Source: Hypholoma sublateritium FD-334 SS-4
Lineage: Eukaryota; Basidiomycota; Agaricomycetes; Agaricales; Strophariaceae
Assembly: GCA_000827495.1 (NCBI GenBank)
Contig: KN817545.1
Coordinates: forward strand, 71,113 to 135,112
Reading direction: 5' to 3'
Length of the DNA: 64,000 bases
Of the stretch, positions 1 to 11,718 are shown piece by piece. Within the stretch, counting starts at the first letter, position 1. The number at the start of each line of letters is the position of its first letter. The translations under genes and the position numbers were made by a program. The notes below the pieces were generated by a model that was not told the origin of the DNA, made no database searches, and saw only the letters and a list, made by a program, of their open reading frames with translations.

Positions 1-393
1 CTCCAAGTTCGTCGGTAGGTTGATGATAGCGATGGCCTCAAAGGGACACCTAGCACGCCACGCCTCAGCCAGCGCAGCACCGCAGAAATGACATGGATCT
101 CACTTCTTGACGCAGATACCGCAGCCGATGCACAAGAACTCGGAGATGAAGGCGATCTTGTCGCTCGACTTGACCTCTATGCACAGTTTGCCTAGAAGAC
201 ACTCAGTTACCGATCCCGGACCACTCGATGGCACTCCGCACCCATTTTCACGACTGGACACGACTGCGGCGAGATCAGCATTCGCTGCATCTCCGGAGAC
301 GGGCCTGCGCACCTTTTTGCACTCTTGTGCGCATCGCTTGGGCTTGCAGCGATTGGCATCGACGATTGCGATACGGGTGATTTTGTCCGACAT
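1..393 (-). CDS. RLI1: ABCE1/Rli1 ribosome-recycling ATPase, N-terminal part (cut by window edge)
   Basis: Essential cytoplasmic ABC-class protein that splits ribosomes after termination and carries two 4Fe-4S clusters. The start is ATG at 393-391 ([21 protein letters not shown]). Exons read 393-313, 263-242, 191-104 and 49-1, all with GT/AG borders. When joined, the eight-cysteine iron-sulphur domain appears: [12 protein letters not shown], then [11 protein letters not shown], then [13 protein letters not shown], followed by a stretch ending NLPTNLE that leads into the first ATPase domain outside the window. Exon 2 is only 22 nt and supplies SCPVVKM. The family is so conserved that the identification is secure; only the first 80 or so residues are present. 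It shares a 162-bp divergent promoter with the prolyl isomerase gene to its right. Confidence 0.95.
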
Positions 394-555
394 GGTTGCA
401 GCCGCCCTTGCGCCCGGAAACGAGAAAAAGAGGTAAGGAAGACGTACAAGCTGTATAAGACACGTTAACAAAAAATGTCTAATCAGCACAGCCACATCTG
501 CGTAATCGCGTAGCCGTTATTGGTTCCCCACGCCCCTCTCAATCCCGCCGTCATC
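394..555. promoter_or_regulatory. divergent promoter RLI1 / parvulin
   Basis: Only 162 bp separate the two start codons of genes read in opposite directions, so both promoters and 5' leaders must lie here. I see no clear TATA box, which fits housekeeping genes. Confidence 0.6.
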
Positions 556-1130
556 ATGGCGAAGAAAGCGGCGGCATCGACGGACAAAAAGGCAGCGGAC
601 AAGAAGGGAAAGGGGAAGGCGCCTGCGGATGATAGCGAGAACAAGGTGAGTGTTCTCTTGGTTGCGTTAATGAACATAGTCGCTGAAACTTGAAGCTGCG
701 TAGGGAAAGGGTGCTCTGAAGGCTGCCACCGCTGTCAACGTGCGCCATATTTTGTGCGAGAAGCATTCGAAGGCCATCGAGGCACTACAGAAACTTCAGG
801 TTCATTAGCCCTTGCCGCAGCCGAGCTACGAGCTGAGCCACGTACACTATAGGAAGGACAGGCGTTCAACAAGGTTGCGCAGGAATACTCGGAGGACAAA
901 GCCAAAAGTCAGTCTGCACAATAATCTATGTATTCGTTGATCACACAGAGCTCATTGTACTTGGTACAGACGGCGGCAGCCTCGGGTGGATGGTGCGCGG
1001 AAGCATGGTTGGTGCGTTCCAGGACGCAGCGTTTGCGCTCACCCCATCCTCAGTCGATAAACCCATCATCTCTTCGCTCGTGAAGACCAACTTCGGTTAT
1101 CATATTATCATGGTCGAAGGGCGCCGGTGA
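556..1130 (+). CDS. pin4: Par14-type parvulin peptidyl-prolyl cis-trans isomerase
   Basis: Small prolyl isomerase of the eukaryotic parvulin (PIN4/Par14) class, linked in other organisms to ribosome biogenesis and chromatin. Exons 556-645, 704-799, 853-907 and 970-1130 join to 133 residues, close to the usual 131. Residues 1-30 are a lysine/alanine-rich basic tail ([20 protein letters not shown]). The rest is the rotamase domain, with [44 protein letters not shown] and [12 protein letters not shown]. There is no WW domain, so this is not Pin1/Ess1. The third exon starts after the AG at 851-852, which gives EGQAFNKVA; a later AG at 860-861 would lose residues the family keeps. Confidence 0.93.
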
Positions 1131-1552
1131 AGCACTTGCATCGCACCCAAGCCAATCACTAGTCTTCTGACAATCCCTTCCTCTCCAAGCTGGCGGAGAC
1201 GTATGAGATCTATCCGGACCCCATGGAGGAGCCCGAGAGCAACAAATGCTACGACCGAATATTCTGGCAAGGAGGACATACGAAGATGTGCTCTAATAAT
1301 AATTCGAAGTGTAAACTAACTGGATGTTATCGTGTACAATGGTGCAGAAATAAGGACATATGCAGTCGCGGCGCAGTTCATATAAGGCCCCTTACTGGTG
1401 CGCGTAGGATATATCGACATGGAAAAAATAAGAAAATCACATACAGCCGCCAATAACGCTGGCAACCCACCCCATTAAAGCAAACGGGCGCAGAGAATAA
1501 TAATGAAACAGAAAAGAGAAAACGGAAAAAAAAGATGCGAAGTCCAGACCCG
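1131..1552. other. convergent 3' intergenic region
   Basis: This stretch lies between two genes that converge on it, so it should hold both 3' ends. Short open frames here show no recognisable motif, and I see no gene. Confidence 0.6.
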
Positions 1553-4500
1553 CTAGGGCCACGGGGCACGCGAAGTTGGACTTGCCGTGCTGGTCGACGC
1601 AGGCGGCGGTTGCAGCGTCGTTGGTACCAAATGCGACCCATTCCTTCCCGCAGGAGCTGATGCCGGCGGGCTGCCATATACAGGGTACGCGTTCTCAGCA
1701 CGCCGCGTACCGCCTGCCTCCGTAAGCGGGGCCTCACGGTAATACGCCGGGTATGCGCCCCACTGCGTGCGACCGTCGCGCCGTGCCCCCGAGGGCTGAG
1801 CACCTGCGTAGTACGACGTGTGGTGCGGCGACTCGCCCTGAGGTGGCATCGGGAACGGGTGCAGCGCGTGCATCGGCAGCGGCGGGGGCGACGCGAGCCC
1901 TGCCGGCGAGTGCACGGCGGCGGCGGCGCCGCCCGGTGTAGTGGGCGGGTACACTGTATAGTACGACTGTGGTTGCGTCGTCATCGCCATTGCCCCGTAT
2001 GGTCGCGCGCCACCATCGGTGTACTTCGCGCCAAAGCCATCACGCTGCTCCGGCGGGGTCGGGAACGGGTACGCAATGTGCGTCGAGGACGTGCTAAACA
2101 TCGCACGCGGCGGCCGGAAGGGGTCGACGGCGCCGAGGCGGGCCATCGCCGGCGGGGGAGGCAACGTTGGGCGCATCCTGCCCGGATACATGTGCATATC
2201 CACCCGCGAAGCCGAGTCGAGGGCAGGGTGCATCGAGACGCCCTCGCTGGATAGGTGTCTGGTGTGCTCTAGGAAACCCTGATGACCGTTCCGCTGGCCA
2301 TCGTAGGTAAGCGATGCCATTGGGGGTGTTGCGGCGCGACTTGCGTTGGTCGACTGTGGGTGTGATGTTGACCCCGGCGTCCCACCTGCGTATGGCAATT
2401 CGTCCCACTGGCCGGGATGGTCTGGACTAGGCGACCGCATCGGCGCGCGCGCCGCAATAGCCCTAAGCCCCAACTCCACTAAGTTGTTCGTATAATAATT
2501 GCTGACCTGGATCGTCGTCTACACCCACGCGCGAATCAGCCACACAGGCCGGGCTAAGAGCATCCCTCCACGCACCTTGTTCGGCATTGACGCAGCTATC
2601 CGCTTGAAATTATCTCCATGTTGTGAGAGTAGGCGAATAAACAGGCCTAGCGAGACACGACAGATCAGGACGTGAGATTCGTCACTTCAGGGGAATGGCC
2701 ACCGACTTTTATCGTCCTCGGACCACTGGCTGACCGAGACGATGGGTTTGACGCTCTTACCGCGGGCACTGGATTCGCTGGCGTCATTCGTGGTGGGTGG
2801 TAATGCTTTATCTGTCTCCGCTGTTGGCGACGGCGGGTCCTCCTCCGACACGATTGCTGCAGACTTGATCTTTCTTGTTCGCTTGACTCGCTTCACAGGC
2901 CGCGATTCCAGTTCTTGTTCCTACAGGGACAATCCTTAGTCAATTGTCATTCTCGTAATTACACGAAGGAACAACGCACATTCGTTTCCAGTTCACGCAT
3001 AAAAGGCACAGGAGGGGCGGGCTTGCTCACGGCGATAGGTAGCAAAGAGACAGCAGGAGTTGGCGCTATTGACGGTGGTGCAGAAGATGGCGCGGACGTC
3101 GGAGCTGAAGGGGGAACAGAAGGTGGCGCTGTCGCCGGTACCGATGGAGGGGGCATTATAGGAGTCGGCGCACGAGACGGGGTAGCTGATGCCGACGCAA
3201 TCGTCGTCGTCGCCAGGTTTGTCGACGTAGGCGCCACCGTTTTCCGCCTCCGTCCGCGAGTCGGCGTTGACTCGGGCTCTGGAGTGGGCGTTGCCGTTGG
3301 GGTTCCATCTAGCTGGACGCCGCCCCGCCGCGCAAGTGCCTTCTTCGCCTCCAGCGACGCCGCTGACTTTCGTCCCCGCGGCGCACGCGTCACGGGCGCG
3401 GACGCAGAGGTGGCGTTCGCTGCCCCGCGATGGACTTCCATGTCGTGCAGAGCAATATCCACAAGCAACCCATTGCCTTTCTTCTTACCCATCCCGCGGC
3501 GCTTGCGCTTGTTCGGCGCCATCTGCGACACGACCTTGCGGAAGTCGATGAACTTGTTCTTGTGCAGGTAGTAATAGTCAACACACTGTGCCGGTGTCTT
3601 ATTTGGCAGGAAGTCTGCGATGATACCGAACTGTTTCGGGTATGCAGCGTACCTGTCGAGGAAGATCGCCTTCTCGTCATCCTTCCAGTCGTCGATCCCC
3701 GTGTGCGGCGCGTAGTACTCTTTGGGGTTCTCCACGAGGTGTGACGTGTCATCGAAGAGATAATCAACCTGGCCGTGTGTAACGGAGATCATGTCCGGAA
3801 TCTTCGCGAGGTTGCGCATCGAGAGGTGGTTGGGGTCGGTCGCGTCGTCGACGCCAAGGCTCGCAATGATCTGTTCCATCTCGAAATCCGAGCGCACGGC
3901 GTCAGTGAACGCGGTGGAACGACGCGTTGTGCGCCCGGTGTGCTGCAGCTCGTGCTCTGATGCAAGCGTCTTCTGCGCCTCGTTCAGCATGTTGCAGTGC
4001 GCAAGCCATTTCTCCTGCAGCCCGCGGTACTCCTCGCGCAACCGGCGCTGCTTGTCCTCGATCTTCTCGTTGCGGCTCTCCAGGTACATTGCGAGCCGTG
4101 GGCGCGTCTTGATGTACGACGCCATGCGATCCTTCATCTCCTGCTCGTTTTTGTTAAACATGCGCTCGAGCAGGCTGTCAGGCGTCGCCGTTGGGTGAAC
4201 CTCCAGCGGCATGGATATCGACAGGTTGGCCATCAGCACCGGGTTCACCCGCTCGTCGCGGGTCTGCCGGTCGCAGAGTAAGCGCGTCATAACAACGATG
4301 CGCAACGCCTCTTCCTTCGTGCGTGCCTCTGAAAATGGGGGGATTTCCTCTATTGAGGGGTACGGCGCCTGGAATGTGTTGGGAGGCGTCACGATGGCGG
4401 GGCTGGCAGGTGGAGACTCGGCAAGTTGAGGGGAATGTGTTGTCGGCGGGATATCAATATCTATCCTACTTTCTTTCGGAGGTGTGACAGGCCTGAACGA

Positions 4501-6220
4501 CGGCACAGGTTGCTGAATTTCGAGAGTAGGGACATCGTTTGCGGGGGCATCTGCGGCGCCCTTTGGATCAGACGCCGCTGGCCCAGAGACAAGAGGTACC
4601 TGGGGCGGGGGTGGAAGCGGGGGAGGGGAAATGGGTTTCGATGCTTGCCGGGAACTGGACGCCACAACGGGGGCATCGCTTTCAGGTGGGCTTGGTTCCT
4701 TCAACTTACCCGGAACGTTCACTTCACCAACTTTTGACTGCGAAAGCGGAGCTAAAAAGAGTATTAGTAAATCAACCGAGGATTGTATTTTGATTCGTAC
4801 TTATGGTGCTCGATTCGTGCGACAGCATGTTAGAACTGGGGGATGCAGAAACATCCAGAGACAACCTCTTTTCTTTGAGAACGAGGCCTGGTGGTATTTC
4901 TGTCTCATTCGTGGAGATAGGATGCACTTTATCAGACACGACGCCATTGACCGATTTCGGTCCTCCAGGCCTCGGAATGTCCGCTGCTTTGAGAGGCTCT
5001 GATACAGTAGTTACGACAGATCCTGTACCATTAGACAAATCGTTTGGCATTGAAGTTGTGGTAGTATCTTTTGAAGCTGCAGGTGGCACCGGTGGAAGAG
5101 GCAAGGGAGGAGAGGGGCTTTTTCTATCAGACACATGGGTAGAAGCAATGGAAGACCTAGAGGGGGGACGCGTAGATATATCTGGTTTCGCAGCAGACCA
5201 AGAGTCAGAGTCCGTGATAGGCCGGTTCGGAGTGTTTGTCGACGAGATCACAGAGTGAGGAGAAGGCGAACTTTTCCTCGAGAAACTTCGATTTGTATAA
5301 GGAGAATGGTTACGGGAGCCTCGAGAATGCGAGAAAGGACCAGAAGTATTGCGGGGGCGCCTTCCAGGAGGGCTGATAGGATCTCGACGAAGTGAAGCCC
5401 GGCCATTGTCATATTGAGGACGATAGGAATCAGACCGTCCAATGGGAAAGCCATCTCGCTTCATTGGAGCCGGTCGATACCGATCCGGTCCACCAAAACC
5501 AGGAGCACGGTCAGTCCTCAGAGCCCTATCGGGAGATGTATCCATACTTTTTCTGCCCCGGCGATCAAAGTTACGATTACCAGGAAGACTATATACGCAT
5601 TGATTTGTGAGGAAAGAGGAATTGACCAGTGTTTGATTGAGTCACTCACGGGTCAATACGATTGGGACGGTCGACGTGCGTTTGCTTCCACGTCTCTGAA
5701 GGCTCAAACGCTCTCGATGGACCTTCCTCTCGAGTATCTCTCCCCCGAGCGCTTATAGTTGGTGACGGTGGGACAGGCTTCCACATATTTGGCAATTCTA
5801 CCGGCGAAGGCCTCCAAGAGTTCCCGCGATCCCACACATCAGGCTCAGGCAAGCGGGTTCCAGCACTGTATGTATCAGGGCTGGGAGAACGGCTGTAATA
5901 ACTACCAGGGTATTCAGGACGATAGCTATTCGCCCTGAATGTATTTGGAGCACCATCCCGGAAGGGAACCTCAGGTCGGTGAGGAATATAGGTATCAAAA
6001 GGTCTGCGTAGCGGTTGTGCTGGAGATGGAGTTCGTCGGCGGGGGGAAACATTCGTATGTCGCTGTGAACGAATAAGAATTAAGTACGCAGATACAAGTT
6101 CATGAATTAGTGGAATGTGCGAACATCATACGTTGGAGCGATATGTCCTGACGGTCGACGCTGGTCATACCTCGGAAATCCCGGGGCCATGTGCGGTGGC
6201 TCATAGCCGCCGGAAGACAT
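1553..6220 (-). CDS. SNT1: NCoR/SMRT-type corepressor with two SANT domains (Snt1-like)
   Basis: Nuclear scaffold related to yeast Snt1 of the Set3 histone deacetylase complex and to animal NCoR. Seven exons: 6220 to about 6125, 6062-5650, 5588-4801, 4751-2980, 2920-2707, 2646-2576 and 2518-1553, giving about 1,439 residues. Residues 1 to about 540 are disordered Ser/Pro/Arg-rich sequence. A charged helical region follows (RPRLAMYLESRNEKIEDKQRRLREEYRGLQ split over a coiled coil). SANT1 lies near residues 786-832 (DDWKDDEKAIFLDRYAAYPK, QFGIIADFLPNKT). SANT2 lies near 1084-1130 and is built from three exons (QWSEDDKS, LFIRLLSQHGDNFKRIAASM, PNKTTIQVSNYYTNN). The C-terminal 300 residues are Pro/Tyr-rich. 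The first donor is uncertain: a weak GTTCGC at 6124 is the only one I found that keeps the frame. Other splice sites are well supported. Confidence 0.9.
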
Positions 6221-6504
6221 CAGAGGCCGCTGGGTACTTCACGAGGTGTGCTTGCGGCAAATGTAGAAGTGAATAACCTTCCAGATCAACTGAAGTAACG
6301 AACGAGAATCCCAGGCGCCCAATACTGCCAGAGTCTATGATTCCAGTGAAGGCTATAAGGAAATCAAGAAAAGCAGAAAAGACGGTGAAAGTTGAAGAGG
6401 AGGCCCGCAGACTTGGCGGCCAACAGCCACAAGTCTTGTTTGGCTTTGTTGTTTCCCTTCGGCTTCCCTTTGTCCCAGGCTTAAGTTGACATTATGTAAT
6501 CCTT
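6221..6504. promoter_or_regulatory. divergent promoter SNT1 / PIG-S
   Basis: This 284-bp interval separates two opposite start codons and must contain both promoters. It has a pyrimidine-rich stretch just before the PIG-S start. No TATA box is evident. Confidence 0.5.
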
Positions 6505-8240
6505 ATGCCCTCGACGTCGTCGTCGTCGTCGCCGTCAACGCCGTCGCCCGACCTGCCGGCGACGCTGCATGATCCGAAATCTCCGTTCTACCAACAAGTC
6601 AGTCTCAGGCGTGCTATAATCGCGTCATACTGGACGATTATCTTGTTGGCCGTCCCTCTCTGGTGGTACACAACTAGCATTGAACGCCTGGCACTTCCTT
6701 CTGGCCGTGTTCAACAGCTCGCACAGCATAGCTTGGAGCTACCCGTTTCAATATGTGTAGAAGGGCCGAGAATACCTTTCATCGATAAGATACAAGTTCA
6801 ACTATCAAAGCAGATATCTCAAGACCCTCAGCGATGGAAAGGCATTGCTCCTAGACTGTTCGGGAGTACTGACTGTGGTAAGTTGGTTTATAAGGAGGGA
6901 CTTTGACAAGGGATTAGTTTTGATTGACATCTTTCTGTATCAGAGAAAAGTAGTGGAAACAAAGTTTATTCTGTAAAATTCACGTCTACCACCGGGACGT
7001 CAATACACCACCGTCAGCTCCATTTCCCGCCAAACAGTGCGTTTCCCACTTTATGAAATTCCCTCACTTACCAGGTATCAGCTGCGCCGTCTACGATCGT
7101 GGAGGTTCTTTCCTCGCTTCTCGTCCCGTATTCGAGCTCAAGGGATTCCAAACATCGTATCGTTCAATATGCACCTCACTACCGTCTAGCATTCAGTCTC
7201 CTGAACGAAGATGCAGCAGCTGGAGACGTCGTAAAGGACTGGAATATTCAAGCCGAGCTACGCAGTACGTTGCACGACGCGCTATTCCTGCCATGTCTCA
7301 TGTTGTTTAGATTACATCAATCCAATAACCCGCCGTCTCGGAGCCTTGCACAACTTTACTGTCGAGAGCCAAGTCCAATTTCACGCGCCACTGGCATTTC
7401 CCCCTCGGCCACTGGACCATTCCTGGGGCATCACCCCCGCTGATTTGACAGTATTCGTCAATTCGGCGGAATGGACTCTGTGTGAGTTTTCCGTCTCCAA
7501 TCAAAATGCATGCATTCTGAATCCATATAGCTTCAAGTTCATCTAACGACCCGGTCCTGCATTTTATTCTATTCATACCCTCTGCAGAGCGGCGGCCACT
7601 AGTCATCCTCACAGATACCGAAGGCACGGTGTCTCCCTCCTCTGCCTTCCTCGTACCGCAATGGGGCGGCATCGTCATCCACAATCCCACCTCCATCTCT
7701 TCCTCTGGCACCCTTCCCGACCACGACGTCAGCACCGTCTTCGCTGCTTTTGCAACGCAGTTCCAGAGCCTTCTCGGCGTGGCGGCACTTCCGCGCGGCG
7801 TACACGCGCCTGAGGGGCTTTCCGCCTGGCAGCTTGACGCGCTTACGCGCCGGCGCACGCTGGAGAACGCTCAGGGCAGCCAGGACACACTAGCGAGCAT
7901 CGTCAAGCTTGTCGACCAGATCGAAAACATGCCCGTAGGGGCGGACGTGCGCGACGACGTCGAGGACGCACTCGCGGCGCTGCAGGACATGCGCGACGCC
8001 GCGCCGGTGTCGCTGGCGCAGGCGTTCGCGCGCTCAGCGACGGCGCTGGGGCTCGCGTCGCGCGCGTTCTTCAACCCGGGGATGCTTGCGCTGCTCTACT
8101 TCCCCGCAGAGCATACGTATGCAGTGTACACGCCATTGTTCGCGAGCGCGCTTATCCCGCTGGTTGTGGCTGCACTGCGGGAATTCATGGCGTGGAAGCG
8201 CGAGCGAAGGGAGGCGGCGCTGATGAAGGCAGCTCCGTGA
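6505..8240 (+). CDS. GPI17: GPI transamidase subunit PIG-S
   Basis: Endoplasmic-reticulum membrane subunit of the complex that attaches GPI anchors to proteins. Introns at 6878-6943, 7037-7081, 7265-7310 and 7482-7530 leave 1,530 nt, or 509 residues, close to the family size. After a Ser/Pro-rich start, residues 33-53 form the N-terminal membrane segment (RRAIIASYWTIILLAVPLWW), followed by the family motif TSIERLALPSGRV. The large lumenal domain includes LTVFVNSAEWTL and FLVPQWGGIVIHNP. A second membrane segment lies near the C-terminus (YTPLFASALIPLVVAALREF) and ends in a short basic cytoplasmic tail. This two-helix layout is typical of PIG-S. The acceptor of the second intron is taken as 7080-7081 because it restores APSTIVEVLSSLLVP in frame. 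Confidence 0.93.
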
Positions 8241-8291
8241 AAATCTATGGATATATATAATCTTCGTTTTCGTCGTCATTAAATTATTGGT

Positions 8292-8697
8292 TCATTTTGT
8301 AACATAGTCAACAGTGGTGAATTCAGGTTGATTTCTGTTCAGTAAAGGGCATGGGTAAGCTACTGCTGTTCCAATCGACCCACCACCCGTATGAACGAAG
8401 CCGCTCATCTGCAGCCCCTCGATATTTACTGCTCCTGGTACGAGGAAATTCCCACAATAGCAAGTTACATAAAGAGTAGGGGATGTATCCATGAGCCTGT
8501 CCGTTGCCTTTTCTGGTAAGTTCCCTTCCCAACTGAGTTCTTCTATGCTTTGCCAGACGACGCTCTTGAATTTACTATCTCGCTTGACCCTAATCCCGAC
8601 TCGTTTAATTTCGTTTATTCTGACAATTTTTTCGTTGTTCTCGGGAGTGCTGAGATCCACTCTCAGAGCCGTCAGGGCTTCAGTATACGATTCGCAA
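8292..8697 (-). CDS. hypothetical protein fragment, unrecognised
   Basis: An open frame of about 135 codons ends at a stop at 8292. It has no convincing ATG; a possible acceptor AG lies next to its right end, so it could be a last exon. The product has a charged first half (IVRINEIKRVGIRVKRDSKF) and a Gly/Cys-containing tail (YVTCYCGNFLVPG, SGFVHTGGGSIGTAVAYPCP). I do not recognise the family. Upstream exons could not be traced, so this may be a relic. Confidence 0.25.
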
Positions 8698-10753
8698 GAA
8701 CTTTATGAGAACACTACTTGTAATGCATGCGAATTAATTAGAAGTTGAGATATGAAGACTTGCGGCATTCGAGTCCAGTACTGCTTATCTACTTAGTTCG
8801 AGGATTAACGTTCCTTTAATCATATACAGATCGCTGACTATAATCCGAATCACATCCACTTGACGTATCGGGGTGACTCCTCCCCGAGATCGGCTCTTTG
8901 ATATTTCTTAGACCTTCATGCCTGTAGATCAGGGGGTGCCGTAGTTGTTTTATTTCTACTCGCTCTATATTATATTTAATTAATGTGAAATGCTCGGACA
9001 CCGTGTAACTTATAAATCAGCCAAAACATGTATCCAGCGTCAGCCAAATCACTTTACTGGCCATTCTGAAATGCGGAATGTTCTGGAACAGCTTAAGTGT
9101 ACCATCTTAGACGCACTAGAAGGCATTGCATTTACCGCATGTGCAGCAATTCGCGCATCTCGCCACCTCTTCTTGATGAAAAGCGGCAGATGCAATTGCA
9201 AGAAGCTTGCCCGTGTCCTCTCGGATGCGCCTCGTTTTGTGGCTGATGATGCCTCCACAGAGCTGCATGGGTCCGTGGATATCGTGCCATTTTCTGAGGG
9301 TCCCGCCAATGGCTCTGTAGATGACATGCCCTGCAGATGACACTCCGTCAGATCCCATCCCAATCTGCTGACTACAAACACGGAAAAGGCGGAGCCGCGA
9401 TTTAATTTGGAAAAATGGCTCTGAAGGGATCCTCGAGTAATCCTCGAGGATCGTAGTTTGGCACCTGCTCAGGGCCCACTTACGCTGACGTACTGGGCGC
9501 TCTAAAATGAATTGATTCTACCTCCAGGCTTATCTATTATTAGACAGTCACATTGAGGCAATATACAGTACGTAAACAGCGTCTCGAAAGCGCGCACGAA
9601 GGAATCTTGTCCTGAAATATCTAACCATGTATCGGGCCGAGAACCAGGTTCTCAGTACGCTCACTCGTTTTCAACAATTTCAGGGAATTGGTGAGCCTTC
9701 TATATAAGCAGCTAATCAGGGTCAGACAAGGCTCTGCAAGCACACATGCGTATTTAAGTTCAATGTGTATCCTGTGATACTCATTGGACACAGCCAGTAA
9801 TGGGCGGTGCCAATGGCACTGCCAGGCAGGCTCGGGCGCAAATAAATGCCAGTAATGTGCTGTCATGGCCTAACGAGGAGGCTGATCCGAGTTGGCACCG
9901 ACTGTCGATGCCTCATTCCAAGATAGCTGTTGGACAGTGTTGTGTGTCTTGTATATGGGTGCGGTGAGGTTGGAGTGCCCGTGTTTCTTGCTTGTGATCC
10001 ATAAGGATAGATTTGCGTATAAAATTAACGTGCTTTTCAAACGCTCTTCGTAGTCACATAGATACAAGGCAGGTGGACGGGTGCATGTCTCTGGACCGGT
10101 TGGATTGGACATGAAATAGATGCTACGACGTCAAAGGCTCGCATTATTGACCACTACAGATATTTTTATTGTCGTCTAGAATTAGCTTCGAATAATTGCA
10201 GACGATGTTTCGAGTTCACAGAAGCAGATCCCACCTCGTTTCCTGTCTATTTTCTTTCAAGACAATAGAGCCATATATATGCAGGAGCTTTCCAATGAAA
10301 TCCAACCTTGCAGTTAGGGTGTGTTTTGCCGCAGTACACTAACGGAAAAGTGCATTTCCGAAGTTGGTTCTGACGATGAAATTAGATCTAACATATTTAT
10401 TTATATGGAAGTTTACAGACTTTAATTGAAGTAGATTATTGAAACATTCCGACTGGCAAATGTCATGCATGTTCCCTGGACTTCCTTGGAGCGAACGGAA
10501 CTCCGGCATATTTTTTTAGAGGAATCTGGTGTGAAGCTGGATCTGGCCGGCAGGCAACTCTGAATGACCCGAGCGGGTCACTTGCGGGAGCGATGGGAAT
10601 TCTGATGAAATGATTAGGCCCAGAGAGAAAACGACGGGTGAGTGTAATACATAGCCAGAATATTCAAACCAGCACTAGCAGAGCCTATATAGATCGTAGA
10701 ATTTATTTACATAAAACACAAGCCCTCTATAAATATTTTCTATCTGCCTAGAA

Positions 10754-11149
10754 TTATTTTTGTGAAATAACATCGGATTCTGGACCCGTTGGTGAGGTCG
10801 GATGAGTCTGGAGATAGCAGACTAAGGAGAAACCCTGGATTCTGATTTCCAGAACGGGGAACCTATCAAACCCCGGATGGTAAAATGTCATTGGCACCTC
10901 GGAATACTGTCCATACATACGTTTTACCAATGTTGTTACCATATCGGAAATACAATCTAAGTAAGTAGCAGTACTCGGATAACCAAGTTTTCCAGGGTGA
11001 CAGCGTGATCCATTTTGTCTGCACGGGTACGTATCATGGAAACTGTTTTGAATAGAGAAGTATACATTTTCTCCAGCTTGAAAAAGATTCCCATGCATCA
11101 CATCATCGAACGTCAAATCAGAGAGCCATGATAAGCATGATGGTGTCAT
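10754..11149 (-). CDS. hypothetical protein, unrecognised
   Basis: A 131-codon open frame with its own ATG. The product is aromatic-rich and contains five to six cysteines (DTYPCRQNGSRCHPGKLGYP). Further open frames lie just upstream on the same strand (to about 11,509) and could be earlier exons, but no join was convincing. No known domain is seen. It could be a lineage-specific protein or a chance frame. Confidence 0.25.
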   Translation of the reverse strand: MTPSCLSWLSDLTFDDVMHGNLFQAGENVYFSIQNSFHDTYPCRQNGSRCHPGKLGYPSTATYLDCISDMVTTLVKRMYGQYSEVPMTFYHPGFDRFPVLEIRIQGFSLVCYLQTHPTSPTGPESDVISQK

Positions 11150-11718
11150 TGTTCGCCGATTCGTGGGCCATGGGTGGCACAGGTTGGATCAGAGACTCTT
11201 TCGTGAGCGCGTACTGTGGAGGTCACAGAAGGCGCATCGTGGCAGGCATTCATGTATTTGAATTTTATAGAGTCAGAAACAAAACAGAATTTGAGGCAAA
11301 ACATTCAGCAGACTCGGCTCCGGGAATGCCTTTGCCAATCTCTGGACTGAGTGGACTCTCCCATTTTCAAAATGACGCATGAAATTATTGATCAACAGTG
11401 CTTTAAAAACCCTCTTCGGGTGCAGAAAAGGGGGATCATCTTCAAACCTCATACATCCGAATTTACAAGGACCGTTCAAGGTCGAGCTTGGGTCGTACGC
11501 CATGATCAAGGATGAGTTTTAGAGGGGAACTTGAAATTCTCACGTATGTAACAGCGGACTCTTCCGGGCCGCAGTAGCGAAGCAGTGACCCAAGTCCTGC
11601 TCCTGAGTTGCGTCTGACCGTCAACGTCGTTTGCGTTCTAAAGACTAGTCCTGTAATCCAAGGTCGCTGACTGTTTCAACCAATCAACCAGTACGACCGC
11701 CTTCCAGGACTTTGCTCC

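Larger units (their letters stand above)
8241..11718. other. 3.5 kb AT-richer intergenic stretch
   Basis: No conserved gene is recognisable here. Two open frames on the minus strand (listed separately) are the only candidates. The rest consists of short frames with many stops. The length is unusual for this otherwise compact part of the window, and decayed genes or non-coding RNA are possible. Confidence 0.5.

Noticed and set aside
1223..1456. 77-codon plus-strand frame after the parvulin gene
   Set aside because: It has no domain and lies in the 3' region between converging genes.
8990..9381. Overlapping frames of 110-116 codons on both strands
   Set aside because: They are mirror-image open frames with no motif and probably due to chance.
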